From Clostridia bacterium (GTDB taxonomy: Bacteria; Bacillota; Clostridia; Christensenellales; CAG-138), in contig JAFYHI010000066.1 in the NCBI GenBank assembly GCA_017539215.1, forward strand, positions 1 to 46,272: a stretch of DNA of 46,272 nucleotides, given 5' to 3'. The notes under the pieces are model-generated. The model worked only from the letters and a program-made list of their open reading frames with translations. It did not search any database and was not told the origin of the DNA. Positions 7,852-19,085 of the stretch are shown here, piece after piece. Made by a program: the position numbers and the translations under genes. The stretch's first letter is position 1. Every line of letters starts with the position of its first letter.

Positions 7852-8685
7852 ATGGTAAAAGGGATTTTGTGCTCCACAGGGGCGCTTATAACAAGGTTCA
7901 ACGGGCGCGATCCGCGCCTGCTCTTTGAAATACTCCCCCGCATAGAGGCCGACGGCATAGAGTTTATGATCTACCCGTCGTGGGACGGTATGCTTGGCGA
8001 GGTCGCAAAGACCATGCTTGAGCTTAAAAACGGCGGCGTGAATATACCCGTTCTGCATGCGGACAAGCGCATAGGCGAGCTTTTGAGCCGCGCCGGCGAG
8101 GGCGATTTTGAAGAAGCGTTCGCGCGGTTTGAAACGGGCTGCCGCATAGCGGAGACGCTTGAGGCGCATACCATGGTGCTGCACCTGTGGGGAGGAGTCG
8201 GCTCCGACCGCCGTATCGACGGCAATATCTCGGTGCTTGGCGATTATATGCGGCTTGCGGAACGGCACGGCGTACTGCTGACGGTCGAAAACGTGGTCTG
8301 CGGCGGCAAAACGCCCCTTTGCCACATAAAGCGCATCATGCGCGAGTACCCCGAAGCCCGCTTTACGATAGACACCAAGATGGCGGAGTTCCACCGTGAG
8401 AACCCCGCTACGCTTGCCTGCGGTGAGCTGTGGCAGGGGCGGGCTGCCCACCTGCACGTTAACGATTACGGCGGCGGCGTGCGCGACTTTTCCGACCTGC
8501 GCGTGCTGCACCCGGGCGACGGGCACGTCGACTTCGGGCCCTTCTTTGAAAAGGTGCGCGGGTGCGGGTATTCGGGCTTTGCCACCGTAGAGTCCACCTC
8601 TGTGCGCCCCGACGGCAGCATAGATTATCAAAAGCTCAACCGTTCGCTTGAATTCGTGCGGCGAGGGCTTTGCTCACAGCTATAA
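7852..8685 (+). CDS. Sugar phosphate isomerase/epimerase-like TIM-barrel protein
   Basis: A 277-residue protein of the xylose isomerase-like TIM-barrel superfamily (AP endonuclease family 2), which covers sugar isomerases, epimerases and related metal enzymes. Visible barrel motifs include GIEFMIYPSWDG at the second strand, HLWGG near residue 110, the LLTVENV strand with the metal-ligand glutamate, ARFTIDTKMAEFH with a metal-ligand aspartate, and HVNDYGG followed by HPGDGHVDF and ATVEST near the end. The frame opens at 7741, but the promoter at 7798-7826 and a GAGG site five bases before ATG 7852 fix the start. It stands alone between divergent and convergent neighbours, so the substrate cannot be inferred. 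Confidence 0.85.
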   Translation: MVKGILCSTGALITRFNGRDPRLLFEILPRIEADGIEFMIYPSWDGMLGEVAKTMLELKNGGVNIPVLHADKRIGELLSRAGEGDFEEAFARFETGCRIAETLEAHTMVLHLWGGVGSDRRIDGNISVLGDYMRLAERHGVLLTVENVVCGGKTPLCHIKRIMREYPEARFTIDTKMAEFHRENPATLACGELWQGRAAHLHVNDYGGGVRDFSDLRVLHPGDGHVDFGPFFEKVRGCGYSGFATVESTSVRPDGSIDYQKLNRSLEFVRRGLCSQL

Positions 8686-8690
8686 AAGAC

Positions 8691-8728
8691 AAGCGCCGCG
8701 GGCGGCCTCCCGAGGCGCTTTGTTTTGC
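8691..8728. terminator. Bidirectional terminator
   Basis: A stem AAGCGCC/GGCGCTT (8691-8697 with 8714-8720) is flanked by TTTGTTTT on the right and by A residues on the left. It lies between convergent genes and can serve both. Confidence 0.75.
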
Positions 8729-9397
8729 TCATTGCGCAGACAGGGCGTCAAGCAGCCCGCTCCTTATCAGCGCGTGCCCCTTGCGGCTGGGGTGAAGGCC
8801 GTCGCCGCCTATAAGATCGGGGTAACGGCGGTTTTGAAGAATGGAGCTTCTTATGTCTATCAGCCTTGCGCCGCAGGCCGCCGCGGTGGTCTCGATAATG
8901 CGGTTATAGTATTCGTGCCAGCGGTAAAGCAGGCTCCTGTCGCCCAGCCAGTGCAGCACGCGGCCTCCGTCCGCCGTGAGCGATATAAAGCGAAAGAATC
9001 TCTCGGCGTCGATGGGGGGCAGGTTCATGCAGATGGGCTCGGCGCCCATTTCGCGCACACGGGTGATGAGCGCGGCGTATGCGCGCCTGAACTCCGCAGG
9101 CGGCAGCATGGGGTCGTGGTCGGAGTCCGGAGTTTCGGCAACGTTCGGCCAGTCGTAATTGCAGTCGTTCCCGCCGAACTCCAAAAGCACCGCGGAGCTT
9201 CCGTCCGCTTCGCTCAGATGTTCCGCGCCCCAGCTCGCCGTTGCGCCCATGCGGCAGACCTTTTTTATATCCAGACCGCGGCCTGCGGCCTCTTCCAAAA
9301 ACGCTTTGTCACCGTACAGGGTGTAGCGGCCGCGATCCGCGTCGTACATTACGCCCTTCATAATGGAGTCGCCGAGTATTGTAAGTTTTTTTCCCAT
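8729..9397 (-). CDS. SGNH/GDSL-family hydrolase
   Basis: A 222-residue esterase or lipase-like enzyme of the SGNH superfamily. Block I is ILGDSIMKG near residue 8 with the nucleophile serine, block III is EFGGNDCNYD with the oxyanion asparagine, and block V is GGDGLHPSRKGH near the C-terminus with the catalytic Asp and His. There is no signal peptide, so it is probably cytosolic. The frame continues upstream to 9550, but ATG 9397 begins the conserved block, has AAAGGAG upstream, and the extra segment would cover the divergent regulator's promoter. Acyl-group removal from a carbohydrate or lipid is the usual activity; the substrate is unknown. Confidence 0.88.
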   Translation of the reverse strand: MGKKLTILGDSIMKGVMYDADRGRYTLYGDKAFLEEAAGRGLDIKKVCRMGATASWGAEHLSEADGSSAVLLEFGGNDCNYDWPNVAETPDSDHDPMLPPAEFRRAYAALITRVREMGAEPICMNLPPIDAERFFRFISLTADGGRVLHWLGDRSLLYRWHEYYNRIIETTAAACGARLIDIRSSILQNRRYPDLIGGDGLHPSRKGHALIRSGLLDALSAQ

Positions 9398-9422
9398 TAG
9401 TGTGCGTGCTCCTTTCGTTTTT

Positions 9423-9428
9423 ATTATA
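9423..9428 (-). promoter_or_regulatory. Possible -10 box of the SGNH hydrolase gene
   Basis: A perfect TATAAT reads leftward 25 bp upstream of ATG 9397. The matching -35 (TTTCTT) is weak, so this is tentative. Confidence 0.35.
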
Positions 9429-9458
9429 GCCGAAGGGCGCCCGCAAGAAAACCTACGC

Positions 9459-9516
9459 TTGATATACTCGGGTAAACGGGTTATAATCAGGTGTAGAATC
9501 ACTCTACCTGCGGTAG
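9459..9516 (+). promoter_or_regulatory. Promoter of the XRE regulator with nested inverted repeats
   Basis: TTGATA (9459-9464), a 17-bp spacer and TATAAT (9482-9487) form a strong promoter. Directly downstream, GTAGA-ATCAC-TCTAC (9493-9507) overlaps CTACC-TGC-GGTAG (9504-9516). The position at the transcription start suits an operator, perhaps for the XRE protein encoded just after; that is inference. Confidence 0.65.
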
Positions 9517-9541
9517 GATCGAGGTGGAGCAGGAGTAGAAA

Positions 9542-10255
9542 ATGGAGCAATTACGGGCAATTATCGCCGCCAACGTCTCAAGGCTCAGGCTTGAGCGGGG
9601 GCTTACCCAGCAGGAGCTGGCGAACCAACTCAATTACAGCGACAAGGCCGTTTCAAAGTGGGAGCGGGGAGAATCCGCGCCCGATATTTCGGTGCTTGCG
9701 CGTATAGCCGCGATATTCGGCGTTACGGTGGACTACCTGATTACCGACCACCGCGCGGGCAGGAACGCGAATCCCCCGCAGGGGCCTTCCGCGCCCGCTT
9801 GGGAGACGCAGGAGAGCGCGGCGCCCGGGGCGGACGCCGGGGCCGGGTCTGCTCAGGATGACGAGGCCGTCACCAATATGGGCAAGCTTGCAAGCGTGTT
9901 CGGGTTCAAAAGCGCAGGCAAATTCACCGTAACGCTCATGGCGGGCGCGGCGGTGTGGCTGCTTGCGGTAACGGCGTTCGTGGCGCTGACGGTGTTCTGC
10001 CCCGCGTGGGACAAGGCATGGTGCTGCTTTGTGTTCGCGGTGCCGCTCACGGCGATAGTGCTGCTCATATTCAACCTGCTCTGGGGCAGGATGAGCGTCA
10101 GCTTCGCGCTTATGGCCGCCTCCGTCTGGACGGTGCTCGGGGCGGTGTTCGTGTTCTTTATCGAGCATCAGCCGTGGATAATATTCCTCATAGGCATACC
10201 CGCCCAGGCGATGATACTGCTGTGGCAGATACTGCATAAACGCAGGAAAAAGTAA
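9542..10255 (+). CDS. XRE-family regulator with C-terminal membrane segments
   Basis: A 237-residue protein. Residues 5-65 form a Cro/C1-type helix-turn-helix (RLERGLTQQELANQL, then DKAVSKWERGESAPDIS), followed by an Ala/Pro/Gly-rich linker to about residue 105. Three to four hydrophobic helices then fill the C-terminal half, ending in HKRRKK. Membrane-tethered XRE regulators of this build are common in Clostridia; their signals are mostly unknown. AGGAG precedes ATG 9542. It has its own promoter with possible operator palindromes and no co-transcribed partner. A second protein of similar plan is encoded at 28423-29031. Confidence 0.85.
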   Translation: MEQLRAIIAANVSRLRLERGLTQQELANQLNYSDKAVSKWERGESAPDISVLARIAAIFGVTVDYLITDHRAGRNANPPQGPSAPAWETQESAAPGADAGAGSAQDDEAVTNMGKLASVFGFKSAGKFTVTLMAGAAVWLLAVTAFVALTVFCPAWDKAWCCFVFAVPLTAIVLLIFNLLWGRMSVSFALMAASVWTVLGAVFVFFIEHQPWIIFLIGIPAQAMILLWQILHKRRKK

Positions 10256-10264
10256 GGTCGATCA

Positions 10265-10291
10265 GGCAAAAACAGGGGCCGCGGCAGCGAC
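10265..10291 (-). terminator. Terminator after the riboflavin transporter gene
   Basis: AGGGGTCGC and GCGGCCCCT pair (one G-T pair) around a short loop on the minus strand and run into GTTTTTG. It sits between convergent genes and mainly serves the leftward one. Confidence 0.65.
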
Positions 10292-10300
10292 CCCTTTGCG

Positions 10301-11053
10301 TTACGCTTTTTTCAGTTGTTTTCGCCTGTCGCCCATGTGCATCAGCGGCGATATCCGCTTATACAGCAGGAATGTCAAAAGCGACACCGCGACGCCCTTT
10401 ATAAGGTTGAACGGGGCTACCGCAAACAGCACGAGGGTATTGACGCTTGTGATATGGCGGTTGACCTCCGTGCCCATTGCGACGATGGAGTCAAGCTCCA
10501 TGTGGAAGAGCTGCGCGAATTTGGGAATGAGGTACAGCGCGTTGAATGCGCTGCCGAACACGGTCATAAAGAGCGTGCCCGCCGTCAGTCCGAGAAGCGC
10601 GGTCTTTTTGCCGGGCTTTGCGTGATAGATCATGCTTGCGGGCAGCACGAACGCGCAGCCCACGGCAAAGTTGGCAAAATCGCCTACGAACGCGGTGGAT
10701 GTGCCGCGTATCAAGAGCTTCAGCACCACCTTTATAAGCTCGCTCGTTACCCCGGCTACCGGCCCCAGATAAAACGTGGCTATCATCACGGGCAGCTCCG
10801 AGAAGTCGAGCTTGTAAAAGCCCGGCGCGATGAACGCTATCGGGAACTCCAACAGCATAAGCACGGCGGCCATCGCCGAAAAGATGGCGGTGTAGGCGAT
10901 AAAATGCGTGTCGGAGAAGCGACGGCGCTTCTTCATGAACAGGCGTTCGAAGAGATACGCAATGATGAACAGCCCGGCGAACACCGCAAGGCATACGCCG
11001 AGGAACCCCAGGTTGTCCTTTGCCGCGGCAAAGGTCGCTTTAAGTTTTTCCAT
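10301..11053 (-). CDS. ribU: ECF transporter S component, riboflavin-type
   Basis: A 250-residue integral membrane protein with about six hydrophobic helices, matching the substrate-binding subunit of an energy-coupling-factor importer. Typical S-component features are the FIAYTAIFSAMAAVL helix, GFYKLDFSELPVMIATFYLG with the conserved region after helix 2, and GTSTAFVGDFANFAVG. The N-terminal extension (residues 1-50) carries an extra hydrophobic helix and a KKRRRF stretch. An FMN riboswitch lies directly upstream, which identifies riboflavin as the substrate. ATG 11053 follows a strong AAAGGAGG. The shared EcfA/T module is not in the window. Riboswitch plus family make this a confident call. 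Confidence 0.93.
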   Translation of the reverse strand: MEKLKATFAAAKDNLGFLGVCLAVFAGLFIIAYLFERLFMKKRRRFSDTHFIAYTAIFSAMAAVLMLLEFPIAFIAPGFYKLDFSELPVMIATFYLGPVAGVTSELIKVVLKLLIRGTSTAFVGDFANFAVGCAFVLPASMIYHAKPGKKTALLGLTAGTLFMTVFGSAFNALYLIPKFAQLFHMELDSIVAMGTEVNRHITSVNTLVLFAVAPFNLIKGVAVSLLTFLLYKRISPLMHMGDRRKQLKKA

Positions 11054-11056
11054 AAA

Positions 11057-11104
11057 AAAACCTCCTTTTGTATTTGCCCCGTGCAAGCGGAGCGCAAAAG
11101 GAGT
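11057..11104 (-). promoter_or_regulatory. Hairpin sequestering the ribU ribosome site
   Basis: On the minus strand CTCCTTTTG (after the riboswitch) is complementary to CAAAAGGAG, which contains the ribU Shine-Dalgarno sequence. The stem is followed by seven T residues and then ATG. It can act as the riboswitch's expression platform, either blocking ribosome binding or terminating transcription. Confidence 0.7.
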
Positions 11105-11118
11105 ACCCGAATTGGCGC

Positions 11119-11234
11119 CGCTTCTCCCATCCGGACTATAACCGTCGGTATCGGAATCTCACCGATTCAATGGGCGAAAGCGCCCACTCGCAGACTGTAC
11201 TGCCGGTAGGGATTTACACCCTGCCCCGAAGCTG
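11119..11234 (-). ncRNA. FMN riboswitch (RFN element)
   Basis: Read leftward, the conserved RFN blocks are in order: CTTCGGGGCAGGGTG, AAATCCCTACCGGC, AGTACAGTCTGCGAG, a variable GGGCG/CGCCC hairpin, TTGAATCGGTGAGATTCCG, ATACCGACGG, and TATAGTCCGGATGGGAGAAG. It folds as a six-stem junction, binds FMN, and normally turns expression off. It lies between its promoter and ribU. Confidence 0.97.
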
Positions 11235-11239
11235 TGCTG

Positions 11240-11268
11240 ATTATACACCCGCCGCCTGCGGCTAACAA
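11240..11268 (-). promoter_or_regulatory. Promoter of the FMN riboswitch-ribU unit
   Basis: On the minus strand TTGTTA (11263-11268), a 17-bp spacer and TATAAT (11240-11245) end six bases before the riboswitch begins. Confidence 0.75.
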
Positions 11269-11340
11269 TAGGGGTTGGGCGCCGGGTGAAAATATATTAT
11301 AGCCCCGCGCGCGAAGGCCCGTCACGCGGGCGGCGCGGTA

Positions 11341-11369
11341 TTGACAAGAAACTTTTTCGCATATATAAT
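11341..11369 (+). promoter_or_regulatory. Consensus sigma-A promoter of mgtE
   Basis: TTGACA (11341-11346), exactly 17 bp, then TATAAT (11364-11369): a perfect consensus. The expected transcript start near 11376 leaves a leader of about 40 bases, too short for a magnesium riboswitch. Confidence 0.85.
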
Positions 11370-11389
11370 AAGATGTTAATCGGGCGCAA

Positions 11390-12787
11390 ATGCCCGTCAG
11401 CAGAGGAGGAAACAACAATGGGGAGTTGCATGAGATCTTAAGCCTTGTCGAGGAGCGTTCCTTTGGGGAGCTCCGACGCGTGCTTGTGGAGATGAACCCT
11501 GCCGATATCGCGGAGCAGATGTCCGAAATACCCGATGACAAGTCGCTTGTGGTGGTATTCAGGCTGCTGCCCAAGGAGCAGGCGGCGGAGGTGTTTTCCT
11601 ACCTTGAATCCGAGGATCAGCAGCGCATCGTGGAGGGCATTTCAGACAAGGAGCTTGCCTCCATCATCAACGATATGTTCGTTGACGACGCTGTTGACTT
11701 TACCGAGGAAATGCCCGCAAACATTGTAAACAGGGTGCTTTCAACGGCGGACCCCGAAACGCGCCGCGCCATTAACCAGCTTTTGAAGTACCCGGATTAC
11801 TCTGCGGGCAGCCTGATGACGACGGAGCTTCTGCGCATCAAGAGCGAGTGGACGGTGGAAGCCGCAATAAGCTACGTCAGAAGCTGCTGCCGCGAGCTTG
11901 CCTCCATCACCTATGCGTTCGTCACCGACGAGTCGCGCCACCTGTCGGGCGTTGTCAGCATGAAGGACCTTCTTGGCGCGGCCGACGACGAGCTCGTTTC
12001 AAACATCATGGACGACGACGTCATTTACGCCAGCACCACCGAGGACCAGGCGGACGTAGCCGAACGCTTCAAAAAATACGACGTAGTAAGTATGCCGGTC
12101 GTCGACGGCGAGATGAGGCTTGTCGGCCTTATCACGATAGACGACGTGGTCGACGTCATAGAGGACGAGAACACGGAGGATATTTACAAGATGGCGGCTA
12201 TGGCCCCCATCGAGGACAGCTACATGTCCACAAGCGTTTTTCAGCTTGCGAAAAAGCGCGTCGTGTGGCTGCTGGTGCTTATGATAAGCGCCACGTTCAC
12301 GGGGCTTATAATCACCAAGTTCGAAAACATGCTGACGGCGGTGGCCATACTCACCTCGTTCATACCCATGCTCATGGACACCTGCGGCAACGCGGGCAGC
12401 CAGGCGTCGGTCTCGGTTATCCGCGCGCTGGTATTGGGCGAGGTCAGATTCTCGAACATACTGAAGGTCATTTGGAAGGAGTTCAGGGTCAGCATAATAG
12501 TCGGCATATGCGTTGCTATAGTCAACTTCATACGCATAATCGTGTGCTACTACATAGGTATGTACCAGGTGGACCCCGGGCAGAACATATACCTCATTGC
12601 GGGGGTCGTGTCGATAACGCTCGTGCTTGCGGTGATCTGCGCCAAGTTCGTGGGCTGCACGCTGCCGCTTTTGGCCGACAAGGCAAAGCTTGACCCGGCG
12701 CTCATGGCAAGCCCCATGATAACTACCATCGTGGACGCCGTGTCGCTGCTTGTGTATTTTGGGATCGCTTCGCTGGTGCTTTTATAA
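11390..12787 (+). CDS. mgtE: MgtE-family magnesium transporter; start region irregular
   Basis: A magnesium channel/transporter with the standard layout: an MgtE N-domain (about residues 20-130, with VEMNPADIAEQM), paired CBS domains (about 135-260) and a five-helix pore domain with the conserved PMLMDTCGNAGSQAS loop. It imports Mg2+ (or Co2+) and is gated by cytosolic magnesium. The start is odd. The frame opens at ATG 11390 without a ribosome site, while a strong AGAGGAGGA points to ATG 11418 in another frame, which stops after seven codons. One extra G in that GGGG run would give MGELHEILSLVEERSFGEL, a normal MgtE start. The body of the gene is intact. The next gene, secA, begins 31 bp downstream without a terminator. 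Confidence 0.92.
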   Translation: MPVSRGGNNNGELHEILSLVEERSFGELRRVLVEMNPADIAEQMSEIPDDKSLVVVFRLLPKEQAAEVFSYLESEDQQRIVEGISDKELASIINDMFVDDAVDFTEEMPANIVNRVLSTADPETRRAINQLLKYPDYSAGSLMTTELLRIKSEWTVEAAISYVRSCCRELASITYAFVTDESRHLSGVVSMKDLLGAADDELVSNIMDDDVIYASTTEDQADVAERFKKYDVVSMPVVDGEMRLVGLITIDDVVDVIEDENTEDIYKMAAMAPIEDSYMSTSVFQLAKKRVVWLLVLMISATFTGLIITKFENMLTAVAILTSFIPMLMDTCGNAGSQASVSVIRALVLGEVRFSNILKVIWKEFRVSIIVGICVAIVNFIRIIVCYYIGMYQVDPGQNIYLIAGVVSITLVLAVICAKFVGCTLPLLADKAKLDPALMASPMITTIVDAVSLLVYFGIASLVLL

Positions 12788-12818
12788 GCGCCGACCGAAA
12801 TTATGAAAGGATGCCCCC

Positions 12819-15578
<2,760 letters not shown>

Positions 15579-15600
15579 AACCTTTTTAAGGAGCAGATAA

Positions 15601-16869
15601 ATGTTAGACATCAAACGCATAAGGAAGAACCCCGAGGAGCTTGTGGAGGCCATGCGCAAGCGCCGCAACAAGGGCGCAGACGTGACCGAGCTGCTTGCGG
15701 TGGACGCAAAAAGGCGCGAGGCGCTGGGCAAAGTGGAGGCCATGAAGGCCGAGCGCAACGCCGTATCCGCCGAGATACCCCGCCTTAAAAAAGAGGGCGC
15801 GGACGTCACGGATAAGCTTGCCGCTATGAAGACGCTTGCGGACGAAATAAAGGCGCTGGACGCCGAGGTCGGCGAGCTTGACGCAAAGCTTGACGAGCTT
15901 ATCATGTCCGTGCCGAACATCCCGCACGAATCCGTGCCCGAGGGCGCGGACGATACCGAAAACGTTGAGGTAAGGCGCTGGAACGCCCCGCGTGAGTTCG
16001 GGTTTGAACCCAAGGCCCATTGGGACATCGGCGAGGGGCTCGGCATACTTGACTTTGCCTCCGCGGGCAAGATAACAGGCGCAAGGTTCACCGTGTACCG
16101 TGGCCTTGGCGCAAGGCTCGAGCGCGCGATCATCAGCTACTTCCTTGACGTGCATACCGAAAACGGCTATACCGAGATACTCCCGCCCTATATGGTAAAC
16201 CGCGCCTCAATGACCGGCACGGGCCAGCTCCCCAAATTCGAGGAGGATGCCTTTAAGGTCGCCGGCACGGACTACTTCCTCATACCCACGGCAGAGGTGC
16301 CCGTCACCAACCTGCACCGCGGCGAGATACTTGACGGCAGCAGGCTGCCCATCAAGTACTGCGCGTACTCCGCGTGCTTCCGCTCCGAGGCGGGCTCTGC
16401 GGGCCGCGACACAAGGGGGCTTATCCGTCAGCACCAGTTCAACAAGGTGGAGCTTGTTAAGTTCACCAAGCCCGAAGACAGCTACGATGAGCTTGAGTCC
16501 CTCACCCGCGACGCAGAGCGCGTGCTGCAGGGGCTGGGGCTTGCCTACCGCGTTGTTTGCCTGTCCACGGGAGACCTCGGCTTCTCCTCCGCCAAGACCT
16601 ACGACATAGAGGTGTGGATGCCCAGCTACGGCAGGTACGTCGAGATATCCTCCTGCTCCTGCTTCGAGGACTTCCAGGCCCGCCGCGCGCAGATCCGCTT
16701 CCGCCGCGACGCCCAGAGCAAGCCCGAGCTCGTGCATACGCTCAACGGCTCCGGCGTTGCGATAGGCCGCACCGTCGCCGCCATACTCGAAAACTATCAG
16801 AACGAGGACGGCTCCGTCACCGTGCCCGAGGTCCTGCGCCCCTATATGCACTGCGACGTGATAAAGTAA
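15601..16869 (+). CDS. serS: Seryl-tRNA synthetase
   Basis: A 422-residue class II aminoacyl-tRNA synthetase that charges tRNA-Ser (and tRNA-Sec). Residues 1-105 form the N-terminal antiparallel coiled coil that grips the tRNA's long variable arm. The catalytic domain follows with motif 1 around the [15 protein letters not shown] region, motif 2 in [20 protein letters not shown] followed by HQFNKVELV, and motif 3 in [18 protein letters not shown]. Length and order are typical. AAGGAG lies eight bases before ATG 15601. It is co-directional with secA, 22 bp apart, so the two are probably co-transcribed, and a terminator follows. No T-box leader is visible in the short gap. Confidence 0.98.
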   Translation: MLDIKRIRKNPEELVEAMRKRRNKGADVTELLAVDAKRREALGKVEAMKAERNAVSAEIPRLKKEGADVTDKLAAMKTLADEIKALDAEVGELDAKLDELIMSVPNIPHESVPEGADDTENVEVRRWNAPREFGFEPKAHWDIGEGLGILDFASAGKITGARFTVYRGLGARLERAIISYFLDVHTENGYTEILPPYMVNRASMTGTGQLPKFEEDAFKVAGTDYFLIPTAEVPVTNLHRGEILDGSRLPIKYCAYSACFRSEAGSAGRDTRGLIRQHQFNKVELVKFTKPEDSYDELESLTRDAERVLQGLGLAYRVVCLSTGDLGFSSAKTYDIEVWMPSYGRYVEISSCSCFEDFQARRAQIRFRRDAQSKPELVHTLNGSGVAIGRTVAAILENYQNEDGSVTVPEVLRPYMHCDVIK

Positions 16870-16917
16870 ACGCCCAAAAGCCGCGGCTTGATTTTGCCGT
16901 GACGCCGAGAATAATCA

Positions 16918-16950
16918 AAAGCCCGACGCGGTCCCGCGCCGGGCTTTGTG
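16918..16950. terminator. Bidirectional terminator after serS
   Basis: AAAGCCCG (16918-16925) pairs with CGGGCTTT (16940-16947), with an inner CGCG/CGCG stem, between convergent genes. T residues follow on the right and A residues precede on the left. Confidence 0.8.
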
Positions 16951-16960
16951 TATTGGTTTT

Positions 16961-18334
16961 TCAATCCTCCGCGGCTATCTTCCTTGCCACGAACACGCCG
17001 CTTGCGGAGGCATGCGACAGCGAGTGCGTAACGCCCGAGCCGTCGCCTATGACGTAAAGGCCGGGGTACTTGGTCTGCAGGGAGTCGTCAAGCTCCACCT
17101 CCATATTATAGAACTTGACCTCCACGCCGTACAGCAGGGTATCGTCGTTGGCGGTGCCGGGAGCTATATTGTCAAGCGTATAGATCATCTCTATGATGCC
17201 GTCGAGTATGCGCTTTGGCATCACCAGCGACAGGTCGCCCGGCGTTGCCGAAAGGGTGGGATGGGTGAAGCTCTCCTGAATACGCTTTGCGGTGGAGCGC
17301 TTGCCTGCGATAAGGTCGCCGAAGCGCTGCAGCATAACGCCGCCGCCGAGCATATTCGAAAGCTTGGCTATGTTCTCGGCGTAGGCGGTGGAGTCGTTGA
17401 AGGGCTCCGTGAAATGCTTTGAAACGAGCAGCGCAAAATTCGTGTTGTCCGTGTGCAGGGCGGGGTCCTCGTAGCTGTGACCGTTCACGGTGACTATGCC
17501 GTTTGTGTTCTCGGACACCACCACGCCGTGCGGGTTCATGCAGAAGGTGCGAACGAGGTCGCCGTACTTCTCGGTGCGGTAGACTATCTTGCTTTCGTAA
17601 AGCTCGTCGGTCAGGTGGGCGAATATCTCGGCGGGCAGCTCCACCCTCACGCCTATGTCCACGCGGTTGCTGAGCGTCCCTATGTCAAGGCTGCGGCAAA
17701 CGCTCTCCATCCATTTTGAGCCCGACCTGCCGACCGACACAACGCAGCTCCAGCAGGAATATTCCTCCGTTTCGGTCTTTACGATATAGCCCTCGCCGTC
17801 TGTTTCAAGGCTCACGACGGGGGTGCGGAAAAAGAAATCGACCTTGTCCTTTAAGAGAGCGTACAGGTTTTTAAGCACCACGTAGTTCTTGTCGGTGCCC
17901 AGGTGCCGCACGGAGGCGTCCAAAAGGTGGAGCTTGTTGCGCAGGCACAGCTTTTTTATGTCGGAGTTCGCGGTGGAGTAGAGCTTGGAGCCCTCGCCGC
18001 CGTACTGCATATTGATGGAGTCGACGTACTGCATAAGCTCGGTCGCGGTCTCGCGGCCTATGTACTTGTGCAGGCTGCCGCCGAAGTCGTTCGTGATATT
18101 GTATTTGCCGTCGGAGAACGCGCCCGCGCCGCCGAAGCCGTTCATAATGGCGCAGGAGGCGCAGTGTACGCAGGATTTCACCTTTACCCCGTCTATGGGG
18201 CAGCGGCGCTTTTCAAGCCGTTCGCCCGCCTCGAACACGGCGATCTTAAGCTCGGGCGAGAGCCGCGTCAGCTCGTACGCGGTGAAAATCCCCCCGGGGC
18301 CGGCGCCGACTATTATAACGTCGTAGTTTTTCAT
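16961..18334 (-). CDS. FAD-dependent dehydrogenase-like protein (COG2509 type)
   Basis: A 457-residue flavoprotein. It opens with a dinucleotide-binding fold (DVIIVGAGPGGIFTAYEL) and continues with a cysteine cluster (RCPIDG then CVHCASCAIMNGFGGAGAFSDG) typical of the uncharacterised COG2509 FAD-dependent dehydrogenases. Later landmarks are VVSVGRSGSKW, a substrate-binding middle region and a C-terminal GLYVIGDGSGVTHSLSHASA segment that closes the FAD site. Members are common in anaerobes and no reaction is established as far as I know; reduction or oxidation of an aromatic or polyprenyl substrate is speculation. The downstream neighbour 18353-19051 is upstream in transcription, with an 18-bp gap, so the two may be co-transcribed. 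Confidence 0.85.
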   Translation of the reverse strand: MKNYDVIIVGAGPGGIFTAYELTRLSPELKIAVFEAGERLEKRRCPIDGVKVKSCVHCASCAIMNGFGGAGAFSDGKYNITNDFGGSLHKYIGRETATELMQYVDSINMQYGGEGSKLYSTANSDIKKLCLRNKLHLLDASVRHLGTDKNYVVLKNLYALLKDKVDFFFRTPVVSLETDGEGYIVKTETEEYSCWSCVVSVGRSGSKWMESVCRSLDIGTLSNRVDIGVRVELPAEIFAHLTDELYESKIVYRTEKYGDLVRTFCMNPHGVVVSENTNGIVTVNGHSYEDPALHTDNTNFALLVSKHFTEPFNDSTAYAENIAKLSNMLGGGVMLQRFGDLIAGKRSTAKRIQESFTHPTLSATPGDLSLVMPKRILDGIIEMIYTLDNIAPGTANDDTLLYGVEVKFYNMEVELDDSLQTKYPGLYVIGDGSGVTHSLSHASASGVFVARKIAAED

Positions 18335-18352
18335 ATAAACTCCCGTTCGGGC

Positions 18353-19051
18353 TTATTCGCCCGTGTAGTATTTGCGCCTTGTGAAGAACAGCGCAATGCT
18401 GTAAGCCGCGCCGGAGAACGTGCCCGCGGCGGCGGAAAGAAGAGAAGCGATAAAGAGCGCCCTGTAAACCCGGTCGGGATCGGCAAGATGCGCTGGGTCG
18501 AAGGACAGCAGCGAGGCCGCGCACATAACGAGCATCAGCACAAGATGTATCAGAGCGATCACAGGGCTTTTGGGCTTTGCCGCGCAGCCGGCGACGTACA
18601 GCGCGATGACCGCAAGCGTTATAAAAAACGAAGCGTACCGGTAGACCAGCGCATTTGTCGCGCCCGCGGAGCTTAATGTCGACGTCGTGGAAACGAGGTT
18701 CACCACGTTGAGAACAAGGGAAAGGAGCCTCGGTATCGAGGTCACGGCGGGCACGCGCCTGGTGGGGGTAAAGAACAGCACGGCGGCAATAAGCGGCAGC
18801 ATGAGCGCAGCCGCAAACACGACGTACGCAATGGGCTGGGCGCCGTGCGCTGCGTAAAACCGTATGTTGAACACCGTGGCGGCAATGCTTATCAAAAAGG
18901 AGACAAGCATCAGTATGGGTATAACGACGGGCCAGCGAATGGGCGCACGGAAGGGCTCGGCCTTCTGCGGCGCGGGTGAAAGACGCAGGCCGCAGTTCAC
19001 GCAGAACACCGCTCCGTCGGGCAGGGATTCACGGCAGTTGGGACAGATCAT
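18353..19051 (-). CDS. Zinc-ribbon membrane protein, paralogue 1
   Basis: A 232-residue protein starting with a zinc-ribbon, MICPNCRESLPDGAVFCVNC, followed by a Pro-rich linker and about six hydrophobic helices from residue 38 onward. The architecture (short CxxC-x(12)-CxxC ribbon plus a multi-helix membrane region) is widespread in Clostridia and has no assigned function. It is clearly paralogous to the product of the next gene (19086-19769), sharing the ribbon, the P-V-x-ILMLVS first helix and a T-R-R-x-P motif after the third helix. It belongs to a leftward run behind folC and may be co-transcribed with it. Confidence 0.7.
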   Translation of the reverse strand: MICPNCRESLPDGAVFCVNCGLRLSPAPQKAEPFRAPIRWPVVIPILMLVSFLISIAATVFNIRFYAAHGAQPIAYVVFAAALMLPLIAAVLFFTPTRRVPAVTSIPRLLSLVLNVVNLVSTTSTLSSAGATNALVYRYASFFITLAVIALYVAGCAAKPKSPVIALIHLVLMLVMCAASLLSFDPAHLADPDRVYRALFIASLLSAAAGTFSGAAYSIALFFTRRKYYTGE

Positions 19052-19085
19052 GAGGCTCCTTTCAGACAGAAAAACGGGTGTGATG

